NCBI RefSeq assembly: GCF_022695515.1
Contig: NZ_JALDPT010000012.1
Coordinates: forward strand, 62,001-126,000
Direction: 5' to 3'
Origin: Phenylobacterium aquaticum
GTDB taxonomy: Bacteria; Pseudomonadota; Alphaproteobacteria; Caulobacterales; Caulobacteraceae
Length of the DNA: 64,000 bases
A program made the translations under genes and the position numbers. This document shows positions 53,887 through 63,189 of this stretch, one piece after another; positions within the stretch are counted from its first letter, which is position 1; each line of letters opens with the position of its first letter. The notes below the pieces were generated by a model. That model ran no database searches. It saw only the letters and a program-made list of their open reading frames with translations, and was not told the DNA's origin.

Positions 53887-54866
53887 TGGACGTCCTCCTC
53901 AGGTCGCAGGTTGTGGATCAGGTACTCACCGTTGGCGGCCAGTCCGGTGATGTCGGTGAGTTCGGTGAGGCGGCGATCAGCGCCGCGCCCGCTGAGCACG
54001 GCCACCACGTCGATGGTCTCGGCGATCAGGGCGCGGGGGACCACAGCCACCGCCTCCTGGATCAGTTGTTCGAGCCGGCGCAGCGCGCCCAGCGATGAGC
54101 CGGCGTGGATGGTGGCGATGCCCCCAGGGTGCCCGGTGCCCCAGGCCTTCAGGAGATCGAGCGCCTCACCCCCACGCACTTCGCCTATGGGTATGCGATC
54201 GGGCCGCAACCGCAGCGCAGAGCGGACCAGGTCGGCGAGGGTCGAGACGCCATCCTTGGTGCGCAACGCCACCAGATTGGGCGCGGCGCATTGCAGTTCG
54301 CGGGTATCTTCGATCAGAACCACGCGGTCAGACGACTTGGCGACCTCCGCCAGCAGGGCGTTGGCCAAGGTCGTCTTGCCCGTGGACGTGCCGCCGGCGA
54401 CCAGGATGTTTCGGCGGCTGAACACCGCGTGGGCAAGGCCTGCCGCCTGATCGTTCGTCATGATCCCGGCGGCGGCATAGTCCTGAAGGGTAAACACCGC
54501 GACCGCCGCCTTGCGGATCGCGAATGTGGGCGCAGCGACCACCGGCGGCAGCAGGCCTTCGAACCGCTCGCCGCTGTCAGGAAGTTCAGCGGAAACGCGC
54601 GGGGAGCCCGCGTGGACCTCGGCGCCGACATGATGTGCGACCAGCCGAACGATCCGCTCGCCCTCCGCCGCCGCCATGACCTGGCCGGTGTTCCGCAGGC
54701 CTGAGGTCAATTGATCAAGCCAGAGGCGGCCGTCAGGATTGAGCATCACCTCGACCACGGTGGGGTCGTCGAGCCAGCCGGCGATGTCGGGACCCAGCGC
54801 GGTCCGCAGCATGCGCGAACTGCGGACCAGGACCTCGTTTCGAACCGGCGAACTACCCACCTGCAC
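53883..54866 (-). CDS. trbB: TrbB (VirB11-like) T4SS ATPase
   Basis: A 327-aa hexameric secretion ATPase: N-terminal domain [17 protein letters not shown], Walker [17 protein letters not shown], Asp box/Walker B region [11 protein letters not shown] and [21 protein letters not shown], His box [17 protein letters not shown]. First gene of the trb run as transcribed. Confidence 0.95.
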   Translation of the reverse strand: MQVGSSPVRNEVLVRSSRMLRTALGPDIAGWLDDPTVVEVMLNPDGRLWLDQLTSGLRNTGQVMAAAEGERIVRLVAHHVGAEVHAGSPRVSAELPDSGERFEGLLPPVVAAPTFAIRKAAVAVFTLQDYAAAGIMTNDQAAGLAHAVFSRRNILVAGGTSTGKTTLANALLAEVAKSSDRVVLIEDTRELQCAAPNLVALRTKDGVSTLADLVRSALRLRPDRIPIGEVRGGEALDLLKAWGTGHPGGIATIHAGSSLGALRRLEQLIQEAVAVVPRALIAETIDVVAVLSGRGADRRLTELTDITGLAANGEYLIHNLRPEEDVQ

Positions 54867-55028
54867 CTCCCGTCGCCACCAGATCGGCGGCCAACGGTTG
54901 GCTAGTGAGTTCGCATATCTGCGGAGATCAATGGTAGTTTCGGCGTAGTAGCCCTGCAGCGTGCGATCACCTGAAACTGCGCGGCGCCCTCAAACTTCCC
55001 CTAGAGCGAACGCGAGTCACCAATCGCC

Positions 55029-55502
55029 ATGGATAAAGTGCCTATGACGGTTCAGGGCTATCTCGCCCTGGACGAGGACTTGAAGCGGCTCAAGACGATC
55101 GAGCGCCCCGCCGTAACCGTCGCGATCGGGAAGGCGCGCCTCCACGGTGACCTGAAGGAGAACGCCGAGTACCATGCCGCAAAGGATCGGCAGGGGTGGA
55201 TCGAAGGACAGATTGTCCAGATCGGCGACATGATCGCGCGCGCCCAGGTCATCGACGTCACGAAGTTGTCCGGAACCCAGATCAAGTTCGGGGCCACCGT
55301 CTCCGTGATCGACCAAGATACTGAGGAGCAGGCCCGCTACCAGATCGTCGGCGAGCATGAGGCAGACGTGAAGAAGGGCCGCATTTCGATCACCTCCCCC
55401 ATCGCCCGCGCGATGATCGGCAAGGGGAGCGGCGACGTCGTCGAGGTGAGAACTCCCGGCGGCTTGAAAGCATACGAGATCACGAAGGTAGAGTGGGTAT
55501 GA
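55029..55502 (+). CDS. greA: GreA-type transcript cleavage factor
   Basis: A 157-aa GreA: N-terminal coiled coil with the acidic tip [18 protein letters not shown] (Asp and Glu that coordinate Mg in the polymerase secondary channel), C-terminal FKBP-like domain ([37 protein letters not shown]). It rescues backtracked RNA polymerase. It is on the plus strand inside an otherwise minus-strand conjugation module, so it is likely a cargo copy distinct from the host's housekeeping gene. Confidence 0.93.
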   Translation: MDKVPMTVQGYLALDEDLKRLKTIERPAVTVAIGKARLHGDLKENAEYHAAKDRQGWIEGQIVQIGDMIARAQVIDVTKLSGTQIKFGATVSVIDQDTEEQARYQIVGEHEADVKKGRISITSPIARAMIGKGSGDVVEVRTPGGLKAYEITKVEWV

Positions 55503-55598
55503 TTCACTAAGGCGGCCCCCTGACGTAGATGACTCACCAGAGATCGAACCAATTAGTCTCTTCGGCGCTAGGGACAGGCATTGATCGCGGGCGTGGGG

Positions 55599-56012
55599 CT
55601 ACCGTTCATCTGAAACGTCGTCCACCACTTCCCGTGTAAAACTCGCCCCCTTGGAAAGTCTCCGGCCCAACGCCGCGACAAACCCCTCGTAGCGCTCGCG
55701 CCCCTTGGCCTGGGCGGAGGCTTGCTGGGCGTCCGGCAGGGGCGGTGTCGCCGTCAGCCAGAACCGGATGAACAGCGCCAGCATCTCGATCGCGATCCCC
55801 AGATTGCGTTCGACGCGTTCCATGACCCGCGTGTGCTGGTCGAGCCGGCGGGCAAGCGCCGCCTCATGCCGCTCCGCCGTGTCCGGCGTGAGGAAAGAGG
55901 TGATCGCCGTCTCGGCCACCAGGGATTTTGACTTGCCCCGCTGGACGGCGAAGGCCTCCAGCAACCGCAGGGTCTCCGGGTCGAGATAGACCGACAGCCG
56001 CGACTTCATCAT
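55599..56012 (-). CDS. Ribbon-helix-helix (CopG-type) regulator
   Basis: A 137-aa protein: N-terminal RHH (KSRLSVYLDPETLRLLEAFAVQR, QGKSKSLVAETAI, in part), then a longer helical C-terminus with one hydrophobic stretch (LGIAIEMLALFIRFWLTA). It is 2 bp downstream of traG in transcription order, the usual place for the CopG gene in this element type. It probably regulates transfer genes or the relaxosome. Confidence 0.84.
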   Translation of the reverse strand: MMKSRLSVYLDPETLRLLEAFAVQRGKSKSLVAETAITSFLTPDTAERHEAALARRLDQHTRVMERVERNLGIAIEMLALFIRFWLTATPPLPDAQQASAQAKGRERYEGFVAALGRRLSKGASFTREVVDDVSDER

Positions 56013-56014
56013 GG

Positions 56015-57985
56015 TCAGAGCTCCACGCCATCGTCGGGGTCAAGGGAGGCTTGGCGGGCGACGCGCCGGAACCGCCGCTGGACCTCCCGAAGCTCGTCCT
56101 GTTCCTCGCCCGCGCCATCGTCGTCCCCCAGGAATTGGAACTCCGCGACGGGCAGCGGCGTCGGTTCGATGACGTCCTCCAACATCGGCTCCGGTTCGCG
56201 CCGCAGTCCCCCCTCGCCTGACACGTCCTGCGCCCTCGCCGATGGTGGAGACTCCGTCGCGGTTAGGGGTGGAAGGCCAGACCAGTCATCCGGCGGACTC
56301 TGGACCGGCGTCATGGCGGCGATCACACCGACCCGGCGCTGTAGCTGCGGGTCCTCGAAATAGCGGACCTTCTGGGCGCGGATCGGCGGGGAGCCCGCCA
56401 CCAGGATCAACTCGTCATTGGGTGGCAGCTGCATCACCTCGCCCGGGGTCAGCAAGGGCCTCGCGGTCTCCTGCCGTGACACCATCAGGTGGCCCAGCCA
56501 CGGCGATAGCCGATGGCCGGCATAGTTCTTCATGGCTCTCAGTTCGGTGGCGGTGCCGAGCGCATCGGACACCCGTTTGGCGGTGCGCTCGTCATTGGTC
56601 GCGAAACAGACCCGCACATGGCAGTTGTCGAGGATGGCGTTGTTCGGCCCATAGGCCTTCTCGATCTGGTTCAGGGACTGGGCGATCAGCACGGCCTTGA
56701 GGCCATAGCCGGCCATGAAGGCCAGCGCGCTTTCGAAGAAATCCAGCCGCCCCAGGGCCGGGAACTCGTCCAGCATCAGCAGCACCCGGTGCCGCTTGGC
56801 CCTGGCGTCCAGATCCTCGGTCAGCCGCCGGCCGACCTGGTTGAGGATCAACCGCACCAGGGGCTTGGTGCGGCTGATGTCCGAGGGCGGCACCACCAGA
56901 TAGAGACTGGCGGGTCGCGCCGCGTCGACCAGGTCGGCGATCCGCCAGTCGCAGCGACGGGTGACGCGGGCCACCACGGGATCCCGGTAGAGGCCCAGGA
57001 AGGACATGGCGGTGGAGAGCACCCCGGAACGCTCGTTGTCGCTCTTGTTGAGCAGCTCCCGCGCCGCCGAGGCCACCACGGGGTGCGGCCGGTCGCCCAG
57101 GTGGGGCGTGGTCAGCATGGCCCGAAGCGTCGTCTCGATCGGCCGCTTCGGGTCGGACAGGAACTCCGCGACCCCGGCCAGGGTCTTGTCGGCCCCGGCA
57201 TAGAGCACGTGGAGGATCGCGCCGACCAACAGGCTGTGACTGGTCTTCTCCCAGTGCGAGCGTCGCTCCAGGGCGCCTTCCGGATCGACCAGGATGTCGG
57301 CGACATTCTGAACGTCACGCACCTCGCGGTCCCCGCGCCGGACCTCCAGCAGGGGATTGTAGGCGCAGCTCTGCGGATTGGTCGGGTCGAACAGCAGGAC
57401 CCGACCGACGCGCGCGCGGCAGGCCGAGGTCAGGCTCCAGTTCTCGCCCTTGATGTCGTGGACGATCACCGAACCTGGCCAGGTCAGCAGTGACGGGACC
57501 ACCAGGCCGACCCCCTTGCCGCTGCGGGTCGGCGCGAAGCACAGCACATGCTCGGGACCATCATGGCGCAGATAGCCCCCGGCCGACCGGCCCAGCATGA
57601 CCCCGGCGCCGGTCAACAGGCCGGCGGCGCGGATCTCCTTAGGCCGCGCCCAGCGCGCCGAGCCGTAGGTGGTGACCGAATGGGATTCCCGAGCCCGCCA
57701 GATCGACAACGTCAGGGAGCCCAGGATGGCGACGGCGGCGCCGGCGACGGCGATCCCAGCGCCCTCCAGGAAGACCCTGGGCGCATAGGCGTCGAAGGCG
57801 AACCACCACCAGAAGAAAGCCGGTGGCGGATAGACCGGCCAGCCGCCCAGGACGACCCAGGGGCGCCCGAGCTCTGGCTGGAAGGCCAGCCGCCAGGCTG
57901 TCCATTCCGTCGCGGCCCAGACCGCAGCCGCGACCAGGGCGAACACCAGGGCCAGCTGCGCCCACATCACCTTCGTGCCGTTCAT
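56015..57985 (-). CDS. traG: TraG/VirD4-type coupling protein
   Basis: A 656-aa T4SS coupling ATPase. Two N-terminal TM (ALVFALVAAAVWAATEW, AGIAVAGAAVAILGSLTLSIW), Walker A CFAPTRSGKGVGLVVPSLL, Walker B VLLMLDEFPALGRLDFFESA, and the motif GYGLKAVLIAQSLNQIEKAYG. The ATG at 57985 follows the relaxase stop; earlier in-frame start lacks support. It brings the relaxase-DNA complex to the channel. Confidence 0.95.
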   Translation of the reverse strand: MNGTKVMWAQLALVFALVAAAVWAATEWTAWRLAFQPELGRPWVVLGGWPVYPPPAFFWWWFAFDAYAPRVFLEGAGIAVAGAAVAILGSLTLSIWRARESHSVTTYGSARWARPKEIRAAGLLTGAGVMLGRSAGGYLRHDGPEHVLCFAPTRSGKGVGLVVPSLLTWPGSVIVHDIKGENWSLTSACRARVGRVLLFDPTNPQSCAYNPLLEVRRGDREVRDVQNVADILVDPEGALERRSHWEKTSHSLLVGAILHVLYAGADKTLAGVAEFLSDPKRPIETTLRAMLTTPHLGDRPHPVVASAARELLNKSDNERSGVLSTAMSFLGLYRDPVVARVTRRCDWRIADLVDAARPASLYLVVPPSDISRTKPLVRLILNQVGRRLTEDLDARAKRHRVLLMLDEFPALGRLDFFESALAFMAGYGLKAVLIAQSLNQIEKAYGPNNAILDNCHVRVCFATNDERTAKRVSDALGTATELRAMKNYAGHRLSPWLGHLMVSRQETARPLLTPGEVMQLPPNDELILVAGSPPIRAQKVRYFEDPQLQRRVGVIAAMTPVQSPPDDWSGLPPLTATESPPSARAQDVSGEGGLRREPEPMLEDVIEPTPLPVAEFQFLGDDDGAGEEQDELREVQRRFRRVARQASLDPDDGVEL

Positions 57986-57995
57986 GGGAGCCTCC

Positions 57996-59717
57996 TCACA
58001 GGCCAAGTCCGCGTTTCAGGGTAAAGGTCCAGGCGATGCCGCCGCCCGGTTGGGCGAGCCCCCGCACCTCCTGGCCGAGGTGGCGTTCGAGGTCGGGGCG
58101 CCACGGGACCAGGGCGAAGCCCAGACCGTTGTCGATCATCGCGAACCGCCCGGAGGCCAGGTTGAGCCGCTGGCGGTAGACCCCGGCGATTTCGCCCTCG
58201 GAGCCGAACGGCTGGTGCGCCAAACCGGTCTGGGCCGACAGCCGTTGCGCCGTGGCCTCCAACTCCCGATCCCGCAGGGTGTCGAGCAGATCGCGGGCGA
58301 AGATGAGCCGTGCCCCGGCGCGGCGCGCCAGGCCCCGGTCGACCAGGACCTCCGCCCGCGCCGCCAGGGCCTCACGCACCTCCTGCGCGAAGCCACCCTG
58401 TCCCAAGGGCGCGGGGTTTCGCCCGACCAGTTGCCGGTCCAGCCAGGTCGCGCCCTCAGCCGAGATCTGCTGGGACAGGGTCAGGTCCGATCGAACCGCC
58501 AACACCACGTGATCTCGGCCGCCGCCCCAGGTCAGGGTCTGCACCTCGACCAGGGCGCCCACCGGCGCGTCGGAGGTGTCCGCCAGGTCCTTGACTCGCA
58601 GGTGGTGGGTCAGGCCGTCGGTCCCGGCCAGAACCGCGAAGCCGCTCCCCTTCAGCTCGTCGTCGAGACCCCGCGCCATCAGCTGGCCCAAGGACCGCGG
58701 TGGTGGGTCCTCCAGGGCCAGGCGAGCGGGATCGACCGTCAGCCCCTGGGCCGTCATCGCGCGGTGCATCCGCGCGATGACGGCCTCCCGCTGACCCAGG
58801 GCGCGCAGGGTGGGTTCAGCCTCGGACGCCAGGGTCCAGCGCCCCGGCGCCGTCTCCCGCGCCAGGCCCAGGCCCTCAAGCTTCTTCAGCCGTGCGACCT
58901 TGGCGGGCTGGGTCCAGTCCGGTCGGCCCAACCGCGGGGGGCGCACATCGATCAGACCCTCGGCCTCGCCGACCGAGCGGGCCAGACTGCGGTCCAGGGC
59001 CGTCCAGCGGTCGGCGCCGATCTGCTGGTCGAGACGCCTAACCAGTTCGGCGTCGCTGCGCAGGCCCAGCTCAAGGGTCACCAGCTGGCCGGCCCGCGCC
59101 CGCAGGCCCTCGGCGATGTAGTCGCGGGAGATCACCAGGTCGCGGCCATCCTCCCCCTGCCCCCGGACCAGGATGTGGATGTGCGGGTGGCCGGTGTTCC
59201 AATGGTCCACAGCCACCCAGTCCAACCGCGTGCCCAGGTCCGCCTCGGCCTGGGCCATCAAGTCGCGCGTATAGGCCTTGAGGTCGGCCAGCTGCTCGCC
59301 GTCGTCCGGCGAGACGATGAACCGGAAATGGTGGCGGTCGTCCGCGCAGCGTTCGGCGAAGGCCTTGGGGTCCGCCTCGCCGGCGGCGTCGAACATCTCG
59401 CCCCGCGCGCCGTCCTGGGTCACGCCCTCGCGCTGCAGATAGTTGAGATGGACGCCCAGCGGGGCGCCACGTCCGCCGTGCCGCACCACCCTGGCCTTGA
59501 CCACGGCGGACCGGGATCGGACGCCTAGCCCGCGTTGCGCGGACAGACTGGCGACGCGGCCCCGGCCAAAGGTCCCGCCGCCCCGCGACCGCGCGCCGGT
59601 GGCCAGTCCGCCGGCCCGCTGCGCAGCGGCGAGGGCCTCGCCGACGAAGGTGCGCGGCCCCGCCGTCCCCTTCGATCTAAGGCGGCCCGGCCGCAGTTGG
59701 AACTCGTTCTCGGTCAT
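57996..59717 (-). CDS. DUF3363-type relaxase
   Basis: A 573-aa relaxase/mobilisation nuclease of the RlxS/DUF3363 group. The N-terminal domain carries the metal-binding HUH motif (VDHWNTGHPHIHILVRG) with a preceding HHFRFIVSPDDGEQL. The candidate catalytic Tyr is in the N-terminal half. The C-terminal DUF3363 region (PARLALEDPPPRSLGQLMARG onward) follows. It nicks oriT and leads the strand. ATG at 59717 begins MTENEFQLRPGR; earlier frame not supported. Confidence 0.9.
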   Translation of the reverse strand: MTENEFQLRPGRLRSKGTAGPRTFVGEALAAAQRAGGLATGARSRGGGTFGRGRVASLSAQRGLGVRSRSAVVKARVVRHGGRGAPLGVHLNYLQREGVTQDGARGEMFDAAGEADPKAFAERCADDRHHFRFIVSPDDGEQLADLKAYTRDLMAQAEADLGTRLDWVAVDHWNTGHPHIHILVRGQGEDGRDLVISRDYIAEGLRARAGQLVTLELGLRSDAELVRRLDQQIGADRWTALDRSLARSVGEAEGLIDVRPPRLGRPDWTQPAKVARLKKLEGLGLARETAPGRWTLASEAEPTLRALGQREAVIARMHRAMTAQGLTVDPARLALEDPPPRSLGQLMARGLDDELKGSGFAVLAGTDGLTHHLRVKDLADTSDAPVGALVEVQTLTWGGGRDHVVLAVRSDLTLSQQISAEGATWLDRQLVGRNPAPLGQGGFAQEVREALAARAEVLVDRGLARRAGARLIFARDLLDTLRDRELEATAQRLSAQTGLAHQPFGSEGEIAGVYRQRLNLASGRFAMIDNGLGFALVPWRPDLERHLGQEVRGLAQPGGGIAWTFTLKRGLGL

Positions 59718-59964
59718 CGGCCGCCACCCCGGCGTGAGGTGCGCTGATCGCTTGCCCAGCAAGGTTTCCCGGCGAACCGCAGCCTGCGTGTCGTGTAAAT
59801 ACCTCGTGCGACAGCCTTGGTATTGTTGCTGGTTCCGCCCCCAACCCCGGCGCGCACCTCGCGGCTTTTATCCTGCCATCGTCCCTTCCTTGAGACCCCT
59901 CCCCCTCCCAAGAGCGCCGAACCCGCGAAGACCTGCAATCGGGCCCTAAGGGGCCAACGGGGGC
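59718..59964. other. Candidate oriT region upstream of the relaxase gene
   Basis: 247 bp with no gene, directly before the relaxase gene, where oriT is expected. It contains TATCCTG|C at 59869-59876, matching the RP4-type nic consensus YATCCTG|Y, and an inverted repeat TGTCG...CGACA (in the 59788-59813 area) in an AT-richer patch. No flanking long repeat as in RP4 was seen. Confidence 0.42.
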
Positions 59965-60750
59965 TCATCGCTGGTCCTCCGGGCGGCTCGAGGCGACGAA
60001 GAGCCCAGGAGCTGAGGACGAGCCGTCACCCTCCGCGACGGGTCCGGTTGGGGTAAGCGCCACGAACAGGCTCGGCCGCGGCGGACTGGAGGCGCGCGGA
60101 ACACCCTCAAACGCCGCGGACCGGCCGAGGGCCGGCGCCAGGGCGGCGACATAGGCCTGGGTCTCGGATGGTAGGGGCCGCCGACCCCTCAGGAAGTCCT
60201 GATAGCGCGCGGGACCGGCATTGTAGGCGGCCAGCATTCCGGCCTGGCCATAGCGATCCAGCAGTTCGCGAAGATAGGCGGACCCGGCCAGGATGTTGTC
60301 GCGCGCTTGGAACGGATCGGCGCCCAACCCGTAGCGGACCCGCAGGCCCTCATAGGTCTGTGGCATCACCTGCATGAGGCCGAGCGCGCCTTTCGGAGAG
60401 ACGGCGCGCACCTGGCCGGCGCTTTCCGCGCGCATCACCGCCGCGATCCAATGGGGCGGCAGGGCGAACCGCGAGGCCGCCTCCAGCACGATCTCCTGCA
60501 GGTCGTCGGCCGCCGGAACGGACTGGGCACGGCCAGGTCCGGCCAAGCCCAGCACCAGGGTGACGATCCCGATAGATACCCAGCGTGGCGGCGGGCTTGC
60601 GGCCCTCAAGGGCAAGGCGCGCCGGCCTGACGGCCGCCCTTGACAGCCGCCGCGCACGCCGCCCGTGGGGACTTTGGTCGGGACGAAGGCGCGGCCGTCA
60701 GCTGTTCGATCGAACAAAGGTGCTGCGGGACGAGAGCTATCAGACGCCAT
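59965..60750 (-). CDS. Lytic transglycosylase (conjugation-associated)
   Basis: A 261-aa SLT-type murein hydrolase: an N-terminal signal region (VSIGIVTLVLGLAGPGRAQ, about residues 57-75), then the transglycosylase domain with the catalytic Glu in AVMRAESAGQVRAVSPKGALGLMQV, MPQTYEGLRVRYGLGADPF and AYNAGPARYQDFLRG. It opens peptidoglycan for the T4SS. Start uncertain: the long basic N-terminal stretch may be untranslated; it overlaps traF by 11 nt. Confidence 0.9.
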   Translation of the reverse strand: MASDSSRPAAPLFDRTADGRAFVPTKVPTGGVRGGCQGRPSGRRALPLRAASPPPRWVSIGIVTLVLGLAGPGRAQSVPAADDLQEIVLEAASRFALPPHWIAAVMRAESAGQVRAVSPKGALGLMQVMPQTYEGLRVRYGLGADPFQARDNILAGSAYLRELLDRYGQAGMLAAYNAGPARYQDFLRGRRPLPSETQAYVAALAPALGRSAAFEGVPRASSPPRPSLFVALTPTGPVAEGDGSSSAPGLFVASSRPEDQR

Positions 60751-61261
60751 CCCAGGCCCCGTGCAGAAGCCATAGCGGCGACAGCACCCCGACCACGCTT
60801 CCGCGCGGCAGGGGTCCGAGATAGCGGCTATCCAGGGACCCTGGCGCGCCGTTCAGGAGGAACACATCCTGGGGACCCAGGCGCCGACAACCACGCCACA
60901 CCGGCAGGGCGCGGCCCCATCGATCCGCGGGCCGGGCATCTGCGGCGAGCACACGGTCGATCGTCACCCGCGCGCCGTCGCGGCAGACCAACGACGGCGG
61001 AAGCGCGGCGACTTGCTTCACCAACAGCACGCCGGATGGCGCATAGTCCCGCGCGTCCAACCAGGCGGCCAGGGCCGGTGGAGGTCGAACGGCGACCATC
61101 TGGCCGAGCTGAAGGGCGTCGGTGTGATGCAATCCATAGAGCCCTTCCGGCGCGCTGGCCGTGGCGTTCCAGACCAGACGCGGCGTCGAGGGCGCGGCGA
61201 TGCCGGCCCCGGCCAACAGCACGGCGACCGCGGCGATCGTGGGCCAGGTGCGGTTCAACAT
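60740..61261 (-). CDS. traF: TraF-type S26 signal peptidase
   Basis: A 173-aa inner-membrane serine peptidase: TM (WPTIAAVAVLLAGAGIAA), nucleophile Ser in ATASAPEGLYGLH, general base Lys in VLLVKQVAALPP. TraF matures the TrbC pilin in IncP systems. ATG at 61261 overlaps the DUF2840 stop. Confidence 0.92.
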   Translation of the reverse strand: MLNRTWPTIAAVAVLLAGAGIAAPSTPRLVWNATASAPEGLYGLHHTDALQLGQMVAVRPPPALAAWLDARDYAPSGVLLVKQVAALPPSLVCRDGARVTIDRVLAADARPADRWGRALPVWRGCRRLGPQDVFLLNGAPGSLDSRYLGPLPRGSVVGVLSPLWLLHGAWDGV

Positions 61262-61776
61262 CCGCCCAGCTCGCGGCGCAGGCGCCAGGCGCGATGCCGC
61301 GCCAGGCTGTAGGGCCGGGGCGTCGCGCGCGCCGCCAGCCGGTTGTGGACGTGACGCCAATAGTCCGGCGCGATCTCAACCGGATCGAGACCAAGGGCCT
61401 CCACTGCATCGACGCAATGCAAGGCGGCCTGGACCGTGGGCCAGGTCCCCAGCCGCAACAGACTGAGGCCGCCCGGCGTCACGCCGGGAACCGTCGTGAC
61501 GGCAGCGCCCAGGGCGACAGCTTGCAGAATGTCGATCCGCGACTGGACCGTGCCGGCCTCATTGGCGGCCCAACGGACAAAGGCGAAGACGGCGTGGGGC
61601 GCGAAGGCCACCCGCCGGCGGCGGCGGTCGAGGATCACCTCGCCCGCCGCCGAGCCGAAGCGGATCCAGCGCTCGATCCGGCCTTCGATCCACACCAGCT
61701 CGACCCAGGTTCGCGGGTCCGGCGCATCGGCGGTGACAGCGTCGGCGCCGCCGGAGCGCACGGCGGACGGGCTCAT
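61255..61776 (-). CDS. DUF2840 family protein
   Basis: A 173-aa cytoplasmic protein, WVELVWIEGRIERWIRFG, RRRRVAFAPHAVFAFVRWAANE, PDYWRHVHNRLAARATPRPYS. DUF2840 is a signature of this ICE type; function unknown. It overlaps both neighbours. Confidence 0.9.
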   Translation of the reverse strand: MSPSAVRSGGADAVTADAPDPRTWVELVWIEGRIERWIRFGSAAGEVILDRRRRRVAFAPHAVFAFVRWAANEAGTVQSRIDILQAVALGAAVTTVPGVTPGGLSLLRLGTWPTVQAALHCVDAVEALGLDPVEIAPDYWRHVHNRLAARATPRPYSLARHRAWRLRRELGGC

Positions 61777-62045
61777 CGGCCCGGCCAGGGGCGATCTTCC
61801 GGACGCCGCCTGGCCGGATAGACCGTGCCGACCCCCGGGTCATCGGTGGCGATCCGGGTGCCACGGTTGGCCCAGCCCTGCAGGTCGTCCAGCGCGTAGA
61901 CCACGCGGCCGCCGATCTTCTTGTAGGTCGGTCCGGTGCCGTAGGTGCGGTGCTTCTCCAGGGTTCGACCGGACAGGCCGAGGAAACGGGCGGCTTCGGG
62001 GGTGCGCAGGTAGCGCGGCGGCAAGGCGGCGGTGGTGTCGGGCAT
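61773..62045 (-). CDS. AlpA-like helix-turn-helix regulator
   Basis: A 90-aa MerR-like/AlpA-type winged helix: RYLRTPEAARFLGLSGRTLEK, then TYKKIGGRVVYALDDLQGW. Small element-encoded regulator or excisionase-like protein. ATG at 62045; four-base overlap with the DUF2840 start. Confidence 0.9.
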   Translation of the reverse strand: MPDTTAALPPRYLRTPEAARFLGLSGRTLEKHRTYGTGPTYKKIGGRVVYALDDLQGWANRGTRIATDDPGVGTVYPARRRPEDRPWPGR

Positions 62046-62181
62046 GATCGGCCTCCACAAGGGCTCCAGGGCGCCGCGACGGTTGGCGGCGGAACTTGGG
62101 ACAGCCTGGCGGAGACAAATCGCGGGGTGGGAGGGCGAAGGTCGGGCGCCGGATTTTGCACCCCATTGGACCAAGGAAGAC

Positions 62182-62209
62182 GCGGCCTCACCCAGATGGG
62201 CGAGGCCGC
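62182..62209 (-). terminator. Hairpin 8 nt after the ArdC gene
   Basis: GCGGCCTC ... GAGGCCGC with an inner CCCA/TGGG stem gives a near-continuous 13-bp hairpin directly downstream of the ardC stop. A pyrimidine-rich stretch follows on the minus strand. Good intrinsic-like terminator. Confidence 0.6.
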
Positions 62210-62216
62210 AGGACGC

Positions 62217-63125
62217 TCAGGCCGGCGGCAAGTCGGGCTGCAGGCCGTGCAGATAGTCGCAGGCTCGCTGCGCGCGGGCGGCGGCGCTGAAGATCAGCCC
62301 ATGGTCATTGGCCAGCACCTCCAGCCAGTGGGCCAGATAGGCGCTGTGATCCTCACGGACGGTGAGCTCGAGACCCAAGTCGGCGCAGAGGAAGGCCGCG
62401 CCCAGTTCGGCGACGAGCTCCTCGCGGGCATAGGCCGGATCGCCCCACCGCTGCCGACCGAAGTCACGGTCGAGTCGGCTGGGGTGACGCGTCCAGTGGG
62501 TGCATTCATGCGCCAGGGTCGCGTAGTAGCTCTGCGGATCCACGAAGGCCTCGAAGGCCGGGACCTGCACCCGGTCCTCGCCGATCATGTAATAGGCCTG
62601 ATTGCCGCCATGCCGGATCTCCGCCCCAGTGGCGGCGAAGAAGGCCTCGGCCTGATCGATCCTCTGACCCGGGTCGAGCCGCGGCGGCTCGGTCGCCTGC
62701 AGGACGGCCGGCAGGCCGTCGATCTGCTCGATGTTGAACACCGTATAGGCCTTCAGATAGGGGATCTCGCGCTCGGTCTCCGCGCCGTCGTCGCCGGTCT
62801 CGGTGCGGGTCAAGCGATTGGCGTAGACCACCGTGACGCCGTGTTCGCCCTTGCGGACGCAGCCGCCGAGTTCCAGGGCCTGGCGAAAGGTCATCCAGAT
62901 CGGAGCGGTGTAACCCTGGCTGGAGGCCTGGGCCCAGAGCAGCAGGATGTTGATGCCGCGATAGGGCTCGAGGTTGTGGCGCAGGGGCCGGGTGATGCGG
63001 CCGGCCAGGTGTTCGGCCGACCAGGGTTTGACCCAGGGGCGGACGCCCCGTTGCAGGTCTTCGAGGATTTGGGTGGTGACGCGGCTGTAGAGGTCCGGGC
63101 GTGCGGGTGCGGATCCGCGGGACAT
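62217..63125 (-). CDS. ardC: ArdC-type antirestriction protein (ssDNA-binding + zincin)
   Basis: A 302-aa protein: N-terminal ssDNA-binding domain (YSRVTTQILEDLQRGVRPWVKPW, in part), central SQGYTAPIWMTFRQALELGG, C-terminal metallopeptidase-like domain with HExxH in LAHECTHWTRHPSRLDRDFG. It protects the entering strand from host restriction during conjugation. Confidence 0.92.
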   Translation of the reverse strand: MSRGSAPARPDLYSRVTTQILEDLQRGVRPWVKPWSAEHLAGRITRPLRHNLEPYRGINILLLWAQASSQGYTAPIWMTFRQALELGGCVRKGEHGVTVVYANRLTRTETGDDGAETEREIPYLKAYTVFNIEQIDGLPAVLQATEPPRLDPGQRIDQAEAFFAATGAEIRHGGNQAYYMIGEDRVQVPAFEAFVDPQSYYATLAHECTHWTRHPSRLDRDFGRQRWGDPAYAREELVAELGAAFLCADLGLELTVREDHSAYLAHWLEVLANDHGLIFSAAARAQRACDYLHGLQPDLPPA

Positions 63126-63155
63126 GGCGGTCTCCTTTGAGATGCGGGGAAGAGG

Positions 63156-63182
63156 GACGCGCCGCCGCGGAGGCGGCGCGTC
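63156..63182 (-). terminator. Hairpin 7 nt after the DUF736 gene
   Basis: GACGCGCCGCC, loop GCGGA, GGCGGCGCGTC: an exact 11-bp stem just after the DUF736 stop and before the ardC start. It could terminate or attenuate read-through into ardC. Confidence 0.58.
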
Positions 63183-63189
63183 TGGGGGC

